Assembly (NCBI RefSeq): GCF_012985205.1 | Contig: NZ_JABEKS010000001.1 | Location: 806,001 to 870,000 of the forward strand | Length of the DNA stretch: 64,000 bases | Reading direction: 5' to 3' | DNA from: Planctomonas sp. JC2975 | Lineage (GTDB): Bacteria; Actinomycetota; Actinomycetes; Actinomycetales; Microbacteriaceae | In this document: in pieces, positions 1 to 10,142 of the stretch | How the letters are laid out: each line of letters starts with the position of its first letter | Numbering within the stretch: position 1 is the first letter of the stretch | Program-made: the position numbers and the translations under genes | The notes under the pieces: model-generated | What the model was told of the DNA's origin: nothing | Databases searched by the model: none | The model's input: the letters and a program-made list of their open reading frames with translations, nothing else

Positions 1-2001
1 GCGCCGCCGACGCCTCTTGACCGCCACGATGATCATCAAGGGCAGGAAGTAGGCGATCGCCAGCGCGAGCACGACTCCGCCCGCGTAGTACGCCCAGACC
101 GGCACGGTGAAGCCGACGTCGTTGTCCTTCTTCTTCTTGGCGCTCTCGTTCTTCATCTTGACCGGTGTGAGCAGGTCGTCGTCCTTCGGGACGGTTCGCG
201 GCGGCTGGCGGACCTGGGGCTGCGGCTCGATCTTGGGTTTGACGCTCTTCTCGACCGGCGTGTCCGTCTTGTCCGGAGTCGGGAAGAACGGCACCCAGCC
301 GACGCCCTCGAACGGGACCTCGACCCAGGCCGTCACCTGGTCGCCCGTGACGGTCGCGGAGCTTGATCCGTCCTTGACCTCCGGCTTGAAACCGAGGACC
401 ACGCGCGACGCGTATCCGAGGTGGCGCGCCATGAGCGCGAACGCCGTCGCGTACTGCTCCTGGTCGCCGACCATGGGCGACGCGGTGAGCAGATCCGTCA
501 TGCGGGCCGCGCTTTCACCAGCCGACGACGGCACGGGATCCGATGCCAGGCCGTGGCTCAGGTAGCCGAGCCTCTTCAGAGAGCGCTCGACGTTGCGCAG
601 CCTCTCGATGGCCGTCGGCGCCTTGCCCGCGTACTCCTCGGCCTTCGCGCCGATCGCGTCAGGAATGTTCGTCACCGACGCGATCGGCACCGTCGCCACG
701 GCGACGTCCTGCAGGGCGGTGTCGGAGGGGACCTTCAGCGTCGCGACGTCGATCGAGTAACTGTCTCCGCGGCGAAGGCGCTGCATGACCGCTGCGGATC
801 CGCCCGAGGTGTCGACGCGGGTGGACTGCGCCAGCGCATCCGCTTCGGAGCCGGCGAATCCGAGACCGGTCGCGTAGCCGGGTGTCGGCAGCCAGACGTC
901 GGAGTATCCATCGACGGTCACCGTCGCGGACGATCTCGAGACCGACGAGTTGAGCGCCGAGAGAGGGATGTCGCCGCCGTAGAGCCGGAAGCCGCCGGAG
1001 CTCCCCGTGCCCTTCGCGTCCGTCACGGACCACACCACGCCGTCGTAGCTGTCCATCGTGACGAGTCGCACGTACTGGCCCTGTCGGATTCCGTCGATCG
1101 TGAAGAGCTTCGTGTCTTTCAACTCCCGCGTGTATTGGCGGAACCCCGCCAGCGGCGCCGGATACTGCAGCGGATCGAACGGGGGCTGCACGCTGTCCCG
1201 CAACACGACTCGGGATGTGGCAGGCGGGGCCACGAACGTTCCGCCGACGACGCCCACCACGAGAGCCCCCGCGAGGAGAGCCGCAGCGCTGCCGACCGTC
1301 CGCCAGGCACGTCGGGATCCGCCGGGCACCGACGGACAGGCGGTACGAACACGCCAGCCGACCCAGACCAGGCCGATCACGGCGAAGCCCGCTCCACGGG
1401 CGGTGGCGAACACCGGATCCTTCGTTCCGAGGAGCACCGTCGCGACGAGGATCGCGGCGGGTCCGGCCGCCATCGTCGCGACGCGCGCGACCGTGTGGGG
1501 GCCGGCGGGACGCATCCGCACTGCGATCGACGCACCGACGAGCGAGGTCAGCCACGTCGCAGCGAACGGGATCACCCCGAGGTAGGGAGGTGCTTGGAGC
1601 GGCGCGTGCAGGGTGACGGCATCGCTCCAGCCGAAGATCGCGCCCCTGCCGAGGTCGAGGATGCTCTCGAGTGTCGGCACGACGCCGTAGAGCCCCTCCG
1701 CCGGGATCGCGAACGCGGTGCCGAGCAACACGAATGCCGCAACCCCGAGCGCCGCGGTCGCGATCAGCGGAAAGCGGAGTAGCCGTGCGACGACCGCGCA
1801 CCCGCCGCCCACGAGGATGCCGCCGCCCGCGGCCAATGTGTACGCGCCCGCGCCGAAGACGGTCTGGAAGCCGGCCGAAGCGATTGCGGTCAGGATCACG
1901 AGGAACGCGATGTCGGTCCATGCCGAAGCGGGAATGGATCGATCCCGTGCCACGGTCGCCGGGAATCCGGTCGCGCCGGCGGCCACCGCTGCCGCGCTCA
2001 T
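1..2001 (-). CDS. Transglutaminase-like membrane protein (TgpA type), cassette copy 1, 3' end beyond window
   Basis: Partial: 667 codons are visible and the frame stays open to the left edge. The start ATG overlaps the stop of the DUF58 gene (ATGA), as in the paralogue at 10143-12527. The N-terminal third is a run of hydrophobic helices; an outer domain follows with the transglutaminase-like signature GDQEQY (about residues 512-517) and VTAW (about 556-559), then a Pro/Lys-rich stretch and another membrane helix ending in a poly-Arg tail. At the positions where transglutaminases carry Cys and His there are Gln514 and Thr557, so enzyme activity is doubtful. Last gene of the downstream cassette; a structural or ligand-binding role with MoxR and DUF58 is inference. 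Confidence 0.85.
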   Translation of the reverse strand, partial: MSAAAVAAGATGFPATVARDRSIPASAWTDIAFLVILTAIASAGFQTVFGAGAYTLAAGGGILVGGGCAVVARLLRFPLIATAALGVAAFVLLGTAFAIPAEGLYGVVPTLESILDLGRGAIFGWSDAVTLHAPLQAPPYLGVIPFAATWLTSLVGASIAVRMRPAGPHTVARVATMAAGPAAILVATVLLGTKDPVFATARGAGFAVIGLVWVGWRVRTACPSVPGGSRRAWRTVGSAAALLAGALVVGVVGGTFVAPPATSRVVLRDSVQPPFDPLQYPAPLAGFRQYTRELKDTKLFTIDGIRQGQYVRLVTMDSYDGVVWSVTDAKGTGSSGGFRLYGGDIPLSALNSSVSRSSATVTVDGYSDVWLPTPGYATGLGFAGSEADALAQSTRVDTSGGSAAVMQRLRRGDSYSIDVATLKVPSDTALQDVAVATVPIASVTNIPDAIGAKAEEYAGKAPTAIERLRNVERSLKRLGYLSHGLASDPVPSSAGESAARMTDLLTASPMVGDQEQYATAFALMARHLGYASRVVLGFKPEVKDGSSSATVTGDQVTAWVEVPFEGVGWVPFFPTPDKTDTPVEKSVKPKIEPQPQVRQPPRTVPKDDDLLTPVKMKNESAKKKKDNDVGFTVPVWAYYAGGVVLALAIAYFLPLMIIVAVKRRRRR

Positions 2002-3362
2002 CGGTTCACCCTGTCCACGAGGCTGGCGAGCTGATCGAGAGAAGGCACGTCGACCACCGTGGCGCGTCCGACGCGGCGCTGTCCGGCGGCCCGTTCGGGT
2101 GCGCATCTCATCGCGATGATCCGGGTCTCTCCGCCGTACAGCGCGGCCAGGGCGGCCACTTCTGCGTCGGACGTGCGTGATCCGACGGCCACCACCACGA
2201 GGCTCGGCGTCGGTGCGCGCATGCCGGCCACCCTGGCGAATTCGCGCAGCGAGGAGTGCAGGGAGTCGGTGGGCGCGATCCGGCACGAGTCGTCGAGGAG
2301 CGAGACGTGCGTGCGGGTGCGGAGTGCGCCGGCCGTTGACCATGCCCGCATCGGCGTCTCGTCGCGGAGCGCGCCGACACCCACCGAGGCGAACGCGGAC
2401 ACGGCGAGCTCGAACTCGTCGTCGGTCGCGTAGTGCCCGCGTTCCGTGTCCATCAGCAGAAGAAGCTGGGAGCGCCGGGTCTCCTGGTACTGACGCACCA
2501 TGAGACGGCCCGTGCGTGCCGACGTGCGCCAGTGCACGTTGCGGATGTCATCCCCTGGCTCGTACTCACGCAGTGCGTGGAACGCCAGGTCGCTGTTCGA
2601 GAGCAGGGCGGTCTCGTGACCCTCCAGATCGCGCACCAGACCCTGACTCGTCGAGGCGATCCTCACGACGACCGGATGCACGAACAGTTCGATGCGCTGG
2701 GTCCACACGGATGCTCGTCGCAGCAGCCCGAGCGCGTCGCCGCGCACCGTCGTCGCCGGACCCGCCACGACGACGGCTCGTCGCTGGGTGGGCACCGCGA
2801 ACAGGTTCTCGTCCTCCGCACCAGTTGCCAGGCGGGGAATGACGAACTCGGCGACGGCCGCGCCCACCGGCAGCTCCAGTCGGGTCGGCGCCGTCGGACG
2901 AGCGCCAGAGTTATGGACGGTGAGGCGGCCGAGCGAACGCTGTCCGGCCGTTACCCGCCGTGGCTCGAGCTCGGCTGAGACCTGAAACGACATGCGGCCG
3001 ATCAGCGAGAAGAGGGCAAGGACGAACGCCGCGCACAGGGTGACGCCGACGAAGACGAACTCGACCCAGCCGAGCGCGAACGCGAGCACGAAGGCGACGG
3101 CCGCCGTGCCCAAGACGAGCCAGCCCACCGTGGTGATCGGTCTCAAGAAACGCGCGATGGTGCCTGGCACGGCGGCGAGACGGCTGGCGACACCACGGTC
3201 GGTTCGCTGGGCGCCGTTGACACGAGCAGGCAGACCGGTGTCGGGATCGGCTGCCTCGGCGACCTCGCGCGTCGAGGACTGCTGAGAGCCCTGAGCGTGC
3301 AGGGGCGTGGCCGATGGCGGCGAGGGCCGCGTCGCCGGCTGCGGGCTCGTGATGGTCGTCAT
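1998..3362 (-). CDS. DUF58 domain protein, cassette copy 1
   Basis: 454 aa. I chose the ATG ten bases after the moxR stop; longer versions would start inside moxR. Two hydrophobic helices (about residues 75-123) precede a beta-rich segment and the DUF58 hallmark YEPGDDIRNVHW with SARTGRLMVRQY (about 264-290). DUF58 proteins are related to von Willebrand A-type folds and are usually encoded next to MoxR ATPases, where they are thought to be the membrane partner of the ATPase. It overlaps the following transglutaminase-like gene by ATGA, so the two are probably translationally coupled. It is clearly diverged from the paralogue at 12524-13825, much more than the two MoxR proteins are from each other. 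Confidence 0.9.
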   Translation of the reverse strand: MTTITSPQPATRPSPPSATPLHAQGSQQSSTREVAEAADPDTGLPARVNGAQRTDRGVASRLAAVPGTIARFLRPITTVGWLVLGTAAVAFVLAFALGWVEFVFVGVTLCAAFVLALFSLIGRMSFQVSAELEPRRVTAGQRSLGRLTVHNSGARPTAPTRLELPVGAAVAEFVIPRLATGAEDENLFAVPTQRRAVVVAGPATTVRGDALGLLRRASVWTQRIELFVHPVVVRIASTSQGLVRDLEGHETALLSNSDLAFHALREYEPGDDIRNVHWRTSARTGRLMVRQYQETRRSQLLLLMDTERGHYATDDEFELAVSAFASVGVGALRDETPMRAWSTAGALRTRTHVSLLDDSCRIAPTDSLHSSLREFARVAGMRAPTPSLVVVAVGSRTSDAEVAALAALYGGETRIIAMRCAPERAAGQRRVGRATVVDVPSLDQLASLVDRVNR

Positions 3363-3372
3363 GAGGCGTTGG

Positions 3373-4341
3373 TCATGCTGCTCGGTAGGCGGGTGGGTTG
3401 ACGGTCGCGATGGCACGGGAGACGACGTCTTCCGCCGTGACACCGGCGAACTCGGCCTCCGGATCCACGATCACACGATGCGCAAGAACCGGAACAGCAA
3501 GTTCTCTGACATCATCCGGTGTCACATACGTACGACCAGCAGCAATCGCCCACGTCTTCGCAGCACGCGCCAACGCCAACGCACCACGAATACTCACACC
3601 AAGAGCCGCATCCTTATCGCTCCGCGTCGCCGACACCAACTCGGACAGATACCCCATCACCGCACCATCCGTATGCACATCAGCCGCCAACTGCGACATC
3701 GTCGTCACCGACTCCGACGCAATAATCGCCGACACCGACGCCGCACGCGCACGATTCGAAGACTCCATCAACAACCGCACCGTCGTCTCATGATCCGGAT
3801 ATCCCAACGACGTCTTGATCAGGAACCGGTCCAGCTGCGCCTCCGGCAGCGTGTACGTCCCCGCCTGCTCGATCGGGTTCTGCGTCGCGATCACCATGAA
3901 CGGGCTACCCACCGGATGAGACACACCATCCACCGTGACGATGCCCTCCTCCATCACCTCAAGAAGCGCCGACTGGGTCTTCGGAGAGGCACGGTTGATC
4001 TCGTCCGCCAACACCACCGACGCGAAGATCGGTCCCGGATGGAACTCGAAACGACCGTTCGACTGGTCGTAGATCGTCACACCCGTCACATCAGACGGCA
4101 GCAGATCCGGCGTGAACTGGATACGCGACTGCGTCCCCTGAATCGTGTTCGCCAACGCCTTCGCCAACACCGTCTTCCCGGTACCCGGCACATCCTCCAA
4201 AAGCACATGACCACCCGACAACATCGCCGTCACAACGAGTTTGATCGCGTGCTCCTTACCCAGGATCGCCTTATCAACGTTCGCCACCAACTGACCGAAC
4301 GCACCAGCAAACCACGCCGCCTGCTCCTGGGTTACCGCCAT
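3373..4341 (-). CDS. moxR: MoxR family AAA+ ATPase, cassette copy 1
   Basis: 322 aa. Walker A PGTGKT (residues 52-57), Walker B VVLADE (109-114), sensor-1 Asn in ATQNP (152-156) and the DRF arginine (171-173) are all present, as in active MoxR chaperone-like ATPases. It differs from the copy at 13822-14790 at only six residues, by eye. Codon use is unlike its neighbours: Leu TTG, Gly GGT, Ala GCG/GCT, Asp GAT and Ile ATT are common, where adjacent genes prefer C-ending codons. It lies between the giant Ig protein gene (169-bp gap) and DUF58 (10-bp gap). Expected to remodel or activate the DUF58/transglutaminase-like/Ig partners at the membrane; this role is inferred from the family. Confidence 0.95.
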   Translation of the reverse strand: MAVTQEQAAWFAGAFGQLVANVDKAILGKEHAIKLVVTAMLSGGHVLLEDVPGTGKTVLAKALANTIQGTQSRIQFTPDLLPSDVTGVTIYDQSNGRFEFHPGPIFASVVLADEINRASPKTQSALLEVMEEGIVTVDGVSHPVGSPFMVIATQNPIEQAGTYTLPEAQLDRFLIKTSLGYPDHETTVRLLMESSNRARAASVSAIIASESVTTMSQLAADVHTDGAVMGYLSELVSATRSDKDAALGVSIRGALALARAAKTWAIAAGRTYVTPDDVRELAVPVLAHRVIVDPEAEFAGVTAEDVVSRAIATVNPPAYRAA

Positions 4342-4510
4342 AATCCGTGATCCTTACCTCGCGTCGGTGACGAACACCGTGCGTTCTTGTTCGTAGTCGG
4401 TCGATGGGTGTCGTCGTGATTGCTCGGTGCGTCGGCCGTCACTGCGCGGCGACGAGATCGACTCACGGTGAGCGCACCGAGCCGGCCGCATCCTGCGTGG
4501 TCTGCGCCGG

Positions 4511-7500
4511 TCACCCGACACCCCAGCCGTTGGACGCCATGGAGTTCCAGGTCGAGCCCGACACCGACGGCGTCTTGCTCAGGGTCCCCGTGATCTTCAC
4601 GGCGACGGACCAGCTCGCCACCGCGGTGTCGACGAATCCCGTGAGGCAGTAGTGCCCGTCGCCGGACAGGTGCACGCTCACGGTTCCCTGGCTGCTGAAT
4701 GCGTCGCCGTTGTACAGCGCGGTCAGGTTGTAGGTGCCGCTCTTGAAGTTGCTGTACTGGATGCAGAGGAGGTGGCCAGGTGCACCGTACGGGTTCGGGC
4801 CGCCCTTCGCCATGGAAACGGTGGGCGGTGGATCCGTCACCGAGATCGATTTCGAGGGTCCCGGGGAGCTGTAGTCGCCGCTGCCCGGGTTGTACGCGCG
4901 GACCTGGAACGTATAGGTTCCCGCGCCCTTGCCGCTGAGCTTGACGCTGCGCGAGGTGCCGGTGGAAGTCCAGGATCCGCTGTTCAGCTTGTACTGGTAG
5001 CTGATCGAGCCGCCGCCCGTGATCGTCGGCGCGCTCCAGCTGGCCGTGAGGGTCGCCGGTGCGTATCCGCTCGAGGAGACGCTCAGGCTGCCAGGTGCGC
5101 CCGGCGTTCCGTATGGAGTGCGGGCTGCGCTCGCGGACGAGTACGCGCCGTCGCCGTCGCTGTTGTGTCCACGCACGACGAAGGTGTACGCCGTGCCGTT
5201 CGTCAGACCGGTCACGGTGACCGTACCCGGAGCGCTCGCGGTGACGGTCTTGACCGCTGAACCGCCCTTGCGGGCGACGATGTCGTAGCGCGTGACAGTC
5301 TTACCGTTGGCCGTCGCTGCACCGAACTTGACCGTGACAGATCCAGATCCGGATGACACGATCGTGGGCGCTGCGGGTGCCGACGGCACATCGTGGATGG
5401 TGACGGTGGCCGTGCCTGGGACGTCGCGCGTGGGATCACCCGTGGCGTCCCGGACGGTGTACGAAATGCTCGCCGTGCCGATACCGGCGCCGGAAGGCAC
5501 GGTGACGGTAAGAGTGGTCGTCGTATTCTGCAGCTTGACACCCGACGGCGCGTTCACGAGCTTGGCGCTGGTGATCGTGAGCGGCATCAGCGGACTGGTC
5601 CAGAAGGTGGAGGAGACCGCCTGCAGGGTGACCGTCTTATTCCGAACCGTGTCCGCCGATGGAGACAGCTTCTGCACCGCCTTCGCCTTCGTGGAGCTCA
5701 CGACCATGATGTTGACAGTGCCCTGGATCGTGAAGGTTCCGGACTTCACCTGCACCGTCAGCGGAATCACCGAGGTGGACGGCTTCGCTGCCGTGGGAGC
5801 GGACACGGAGAGCGTCGACCCGGTCAGTTTGGGCACCAGAGTGGTGGTGGGGACGGGACTTTTCAGTCCCGAGTACGTGACGGCGGCGAGGATCTTCGAG
5901 TTCGGATGCGACGTCGACGCCCTCAGGTCGATCGTCTTCGCCGCGTCGCCCGCGCCGACCTTGATGGTGGGCGGCGTCGTGAACGTGGGCGGGACATCCG
6001 ACTGGTCTGCGCGCCCCACGGTGAAGTCCAGCGTCAGCTTCGTCGTGCGGTCGCCGGTCGCATCCTCTTCCTTGCCGTCGTTCACCGTGAAGGTGATCGA
6101 GGCGGGACCGCGGAAGTCCTTCTTCGCGGTGAACGTGACCGACTGATCCGCCGTGCCCGTCGCACTTCCGCCGACGGCACTCGCCGTTCCGGTGATCTTC
6201 GCGGCGCGACCGGACGGCACCGTCACGAGGTCGGTGAGCTTCCAGGTCTTCGTGCCGTTCATGTCGACGAACTGCGCGGCCAGGCCGGACTTGATATGGG
6301 GCGGCGGCGTCGTCACCGGCGGCTTCTTCGTCGGCGTCGGCGTGGGTTGAGGCTCCTTCGAGGGCGTGGTCGTGCCCTTCGGAGTGGGCTTGGGTGCGTC
6401 AGTCGGCTTCGACGTCGCAGTCTTCGTGGGAGCTGTCGTCGGCTGGTCGTGTGCAGCGGCATCCTTCGAGGCGCGGACGGGAGACCGCGGCACCACGATA
6501 AAGGCCGACCCGGTGAGCCCGGTCTGCGGGTCGGTGACGCCGTACGTGAGCGTGGTGCGCGTGTCGCCGAGCCGCACGGTAACGGCCCCGTCGTGCACCT
6601 GCGCCCGAGAGGCCTCGGGGCCGGAGACGCTGACCTTCAGGTCGGACGGCAGTCCTGACGGATTCACCGCACCCGCCCGCGCGTCGACGGTGACCGTGTC
6701 GTGGCCGTGCGCATCGTCGACGATGTGATCCACGGCCGTCGGATACTGCGGCTTCGCCTTGTCGCTCACCGTCACCTGGATGACCGCGCTCGCCTGCCCG
6801 CCCTGGCCGTTCGTGATGCTGTAGCCGACCAGGTAGGCGCCTTCCTTCTGTGGCGCACGAACGATGACGAGCGATCCGTGGGCGGATGCCTGCACACCGT
6901 CGTCCACGCTGCCCAGCTTCTTCACGAGCGCGATCGGGTACCCGTTCGGGTCCGAGTCGTTCGCCAGCACGGGGATGGACACCGTCTTGCCCGGCTTGAC
7001 CTCGACCTTGTCGTTGACGGCGACCGGCGGGCTGAGCGTTTCCGGCCGCGGGATCACGCCGACGCGCACCGTGCCTGTGGCCTTCTTGCCCAAAGCGTCG
7101 ACGACGGTGTACCCGAACTCGTCGGTGCCGCCGGATCCGGGGTACGCCTGGTAGGTGAACGAGGTGCTCGTTGTCGCGGTGATGCGGCCCAGCTTCGGAT
7201 CAGCCTCGATGCCCGAGAACGCCACGGAGTCACCATCCGGGTCGATGCCCGCCAGCGGCACCGTCACGGGCAGTGCGGATCCGGCGAACGCCCGCACTGT
7301 CAGCGGCTTGGGCGCCGGTGCACGGTTCTTCGCCGCATTCATCGCCGTCACCTGGATCGCGACAGTCGCCTGAGCGGTCTGGCCGTAGTCGTCGGTGATG
7401 CGATACGAGACGCTGTACTGACCGGGAGCAGCCGGCGCCTGATAGCGCAGGAGCGACCCGCTCACGAACGCTGTCGCGGACTTGCCGGCCTGCGAGACAT

Positions 7501-9976
7501 CCGCAAGCTCCGGCACCAGCGAGAACGACTCGTCATCGGGCGATACGTCGTTGTCCAGCACCGGGATGCTGACGATGTCGCCAGCACGAACGACGGCCGT
7601 GTCGTCGACGGCGACAGGCGGCTGGTGGGTGACGAGCGGTGCCGCGGGCATCACGACGATGGCAGATGACGCGCTGTGCAGCCCGTCCGAGACCGTGTAC
7701 GTGAGCTGCACCTGTGACGGCAGCAGCGAGTCGGACGTCAGCTTGACGTACGCGTTGTCCAGAACCTCGACGTTGATGCCCTGCGAGACGACATCCAGGC
7801 CCTTGACGACGGACTGCACGACGAGCACCCGCCCGGCGGGAGAGATGTCGTTGTCGAGCACCGGCACCGTTGTGGACTTGCCAGGGCGCACGTACGCGAC
7901 GTCCGTGACGGCGATGGGCCGGGCATCCTTCTGCGCAGTTGCGACGTCGACACGGATGAGCCCCGGCACGGTCTTGGAGCCGGCACCCAACGTGTACTTC
8001 ACGTAGTACGTGCCTGACGTCGTCGCGCTGAAGTCCACGGTGCCGTTGTCGGCGTCCGCCGAGAGGATGGCGCCCGACGGCCCCTCGTCCGCGGCCGCCC
8101 CGACGAGACTGAGCGGCTGTCCGGACGGCGAACGGTCGTTCTGCAGCGGAGACACGGTGACGTGCTGACCCGGCTGGGCGGTGACGAAGTCGGGAGTGGC
8201 GACCGGATCCAGGGACCCGGCCGGCTTGACCGTCACATCCAGTTCGCCGGGCGCGCTCTTGCGCCCGTCGGAGACGGTGACGGTCACGGTCTTCGCCCCG
8301 GACTGGGCTGTCGTGTTCTCGTACGTGACGGTGCCGTCGGGCGTGAAGCTCACCGCATCGCCCGTCGAGGTGGTGGCCGACACGAGCGTCAGCTGATCGC
8401 CGTCGGGGTCGAGCCAGTCGTCGAGCACGTTGTACGAGACCCGCTGCCCGACCTCCATGCTCACCGCGCTCGCTCTCGCCGTCGCGGGTGGATCGTTCTC
8501 GGAGTCCGGTCGAACTGTCGCGACGACCTGGGCGTGCGACGTGCCGCCCCGGCCGTCGGTCACGGTGTACTGAAACGCGATGCCGCCGGTGAGCTCGGGG
8601 ACAGGGGTGAGCTGCAGCGCCCGGCCGCCGTCGATGGCAACCAGAGTCCCCTGCGATGCCGAGATGGGCGTGACGTCAAGGATGGTGAGAACGTCGCCGT
8701 CGGGATCCGTGTCGTTGGACAGCACGGGCAGGATCGTCGAACGCCCGGCCCGGATGCCGTACGTGTCGGGCACGGCCGTCGGCGGCCTGTCGGTGGCGGT
8801 GCGCTGCGCCAAGGTGTCGATGTAGGACTGCACGATCGGCTTGTCCTGGCCGTCCTGGCTCTGCGTCTCGGTGTCGTCCGGATGGGTGACGGTCCAGTTG
8901 CTCACGAGCTGCATCCGGGATGCCACGCTCCATACGTCCCCGGTTCGCACGTTGTTGAGTGCGATCACGCCGTGGTTCACGCGGAAGCGCAGGTCCGCGC
9001 CCGTCACCGCCTGCTCGATGTGCTGCGCCTGCGCGGGCTTGCCGTCGCACGCATAGAGGTAGCGGGCGGTACCGGCCCAGGCGCCGTACGCGCAGCCGTT
9101 CAGCCACACCGGCGCCGAGACGCCAGACGGATCGGTCAGCGCCGCGGATCCACCCGAGCCGATCGTGGTGACCTCGCCGCCCTTCAGCGGCACCTCCAGG
9201 AGCGAACTGCCGGATGCCACGACAACGCGATCGTTCGGCTCACCCGCCTGCTGCAGCCGGAGGCCCTTGGTCGGCAGCGTCACGGCCGTGCCGTCGGCGG
9301 TACGGATGCGGCGCCCGGCCTTGTCGAGCACCACGGCGGTGTCACCGACCGCCGTCAGCTGGAAGGAGGATGCGACGCGGAACGCACGCGCGGATCCGCT
9401 CGCCCCCGGATGATCGAATGCCACCAGCTTGCCGTTCGCCGGCGACACGGCGAACGCCTTGCCGCTGGACGAGACCACGACCGCCGCATGCTTGCCGAGA
9501 CGCGCTGTCGGCTTCGTCTTCGCGGGATCGAACGAGAGACGCCCTGAGGCATCGAGCAGCCACAGTTTGCCCTGCTGCGACAGCACGGCGATCGTGTCGC
9601 CGCCGTACGAGACGGCCGCGCCGGCCGGGATGGTGACGCGGTTCGCCAGCGTCGAGTACGCCTGGTCGATCTTCTCGAGCGTGCCGTTCTGCTCGTCGGC
9701 GAGGAAGTAGGCGCCGCCGTCCTGCAGCACGTCGAGATTTTTCGACGCCGCAGCGACAGACGTGTCGAGCTCGTTGATCTGGTGGTTCAAGCGGCCGATG
9801 CGCAGCGCGTCGCCGTTCGTCACCCAGACGTCGCGCGACTGAACGTCGACGTCTTCGGCCGGAAAGCCCTGATGCACGACCGCCAGGGTCACGGGCAACG
9901 CCGCGACGAGCGCGATCACGATGAGCGACGACAGCGTTTTGTGCGCGCGAATCCACGCCGAAAGGGCGGAGAGCAT
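4511..9976 (-). CDS. Giant membrane-anchored Ig-like/fibronectin III surface protein, cassette copy 1
   Basis: 1821 aa. A short basic N-terminus and one membrane helix (about residues 15-36) anchor a long outer part. Residues about 45-400 look like a beta-propeller or beta-rich head. Seven cadherin/Big-like modules follow, marked by acidic turns such as NDTDPDGD and ANDSDPNG. Then come a Thr/Pro/Lys-rich linker (about 1165-1230, absent from the paralogue), further Ig-like modules, two fn3 domains (about 1535-1730), and a small C-terminal domain with two Cys that could form a disulfide. The ATG has a GGGGG ribosome site. A promoter-like element sits upstream. Likely a cell-surface adhesin or fibre and the presumed client of the MoxR/DUF58 pair; ligand unknown. 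Confidence 0.9.
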   Translation of the reverse strand: MLSALSAWIRAHKTLSSLIVIALVAALPVTLAVVHQGFPAEDVDVQSRDVWVTNGDALRIGRLNHQINELDTSVAAASKNLDVLQDGGAYFLADEQNGTLEKIDQAYSTLANRVTIPAGAAVSYGGDTIAVLSQQGKLWLLDASGRLSFDPAKTKPTARLGKHAAVVVSSSGKAFAVSPANGKLVAFDHPGASGSARAFRVASSFQLTAVGDTAVVLDKAGRRIRTADGTAVTLPTKGLRLQQAGEPNDRVVVASGSSLLEVPLKGGEVTTIGSGGSAALTDPSGVSAPVWLNGCAYGAWAGTARYLYACDGKPAQAQHIEQAVTGADLRFRVNHGVIALNNVRTGDVWSVASRMQLVSNWTVTHPDDTETQSQDGQDKPIVQSYIDTLAQRTATDRPPTAVPDTYGIRAGRSTILPVLSNDTDPDGDVLTILDVTPISASQGTLVAIDGGRALQLTPVPELTGGIAFQYTVTDGRGGTSHAQVVATVRPDSENDPPATARASAVSMEVGQRVSYNVLDDWLDPDGDQLTLVSATTSTGDAVSFTPDGTVTYENTTAQSGAKTVTVTVSDGRKSAPGELDVTVKPAGSLDPVATPDFVTAQPGQHVTVSPLQNDRSPSGQPLSLVGAAADEGPSGAILSADADNGTVDFSATTSGTYYVKYTLGAGSKTVPGLIRVDVATAQKDARPIAVTDVAYVRPGKSTTVPVLDNDISPAGRVLVVQSVVKGLDVVSQGINVEVLDNAYVKLTSDSLLPSQVQLTYTVSDGLHSASSAIVVMPAAPLVTHQPPVAVDDTAVVRAGDIVSIPVLDNDVSPDDESFSLVPELADVSQAGKSATAFVSGSLLRYQAPAAPGQYSVSYRITDDYGQTAQATVAIQVTAMNAAKNRAPAPKPLTVRAFAGSALPVTVPLAGIDPDGDSVAFSGIEADPKLGRITATTSTSFTYQAYPGSGGTDEFGYTVVDALGKKATGTVRVGVIPRPETLSPPVAVNDKVEVKPGKTVSIPVLANDSDPNGYPIALVKKLGSVDDGVQASAHGSLVIVRAPQKEGAYLVGYSITNGQGGQASAVIQVTVSDKAKPQYPTAVDHIVDDAHGHDTVTVDARAGAVNPSGLPSDLKVSVSGPEASRAQVHDGAVTVRLGDTRTTLTYGVTDPQTGLTGSAFIVVPRSPVRASKDAAAHDQPTTAPTKTATSKPTDAPKPTPKGTTTPSKEPQPTPTPTKKPPVTTPPPHIKSGLAAQFVDMNGTKTWKLTDLVTVPSGRAAKITGTASAVGGSATGTADQSVTFTAKKDFRGPASITFTVNDGKEEDATGDRTTKLTLDFTVGRADQSDVPPTFTTPPTIKVGAGDAAKTIDLRASTSHPNSKILAAVTYSGLKSPVPTTTLVPKLTGSTLSVSAPTAAKPSTSVIPLTVQVKSGTFTIQGTVNIMVVSSTKAKAVQKLSPSADTVRNKTVTLQAVSSTFWTSPLMPLTITSAKLVNAPSGVKLQNTTTTLTVTVPSGAGIGTASISYTVRDATGDPTRDVPGTATVTIHDVPSAPAAPTIVSSGSGSVTVKFGAATANGKTVTRYDIVARKGGSAVKTVTASAPGTVTVTGLTNGTAYTFVVRGHNSDGDGAYSSASAARTPYGTPGAPGSLSVSSSGYAPATLTASWSAPTITGGGSISYQYKLNSGSWTSTGTSRSVKLSGKGAGTYTFQVRAYNPGSGDYSSPGPSKSISVTDPPPTVSMAKGGPNPYGAPGHLLCIQYSNFKSGTYNLTALYNGDAFSSQGTVSVHLSGDGHYCLTGFVDTAVASWSVAVKITGTLSKTPSVSGSTWNSMASNGWGVG

Positions 9977-10020
9977 CGGGTTCTGGCCCCCTGGATGGAC
10001 GAGGTCGGACGGGATGGCCT

Positions 10021-10057
10021 CGCGCTCCCCCGAGCCGTGCCTGGGAGCAGGCTAGCA
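10021..10057 (-). promoter_or_regulatory. Extended -10 promoter plus conserved G-rich element of cassette copy 1
   Basis: On the minus strand TGCTAGCCT (10057-10049) fits an extended -10 (TGn-TAnnnT). It is followed by GGCTCGGGGGAGCG (10036 to 10023). The same two blocks occur before the paralogous cassette at 20200-20171, although the intervening sequence is not conserved. This suggests each cassette has its own promoter and shares a regulator site or 5'-leader element. No convincing -35 hexamer is present. Confidence 0.5.
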
Positions 10058-10142
10058 CGCGGCTGTGCGCGGGACGAACCGAGCTGTCTGCCCACTCACC
10101 CCTCGCGGGTAGGAGCCGTCGCACGCCCCGCGGAGCACCCGA

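Noticed and set aside
659-1921. Long Arg-rich minus-strand frame inside the transglutaminase-like gene
   Set aside because: Shadow of the real gene in another frame: Arg/Gly/Pro composition, and the correct frame aligns with the paralogue.
4332-4514. 60-codon minus-strand frame between the giant Ig gene and moxR copy 1, starting with a GTGA overlap
   Set aside because: No counterpart in cassette copy 2, low-complexity Arg/Ser/Thr composition, overlaps the moxR start and has no recognisable domain.
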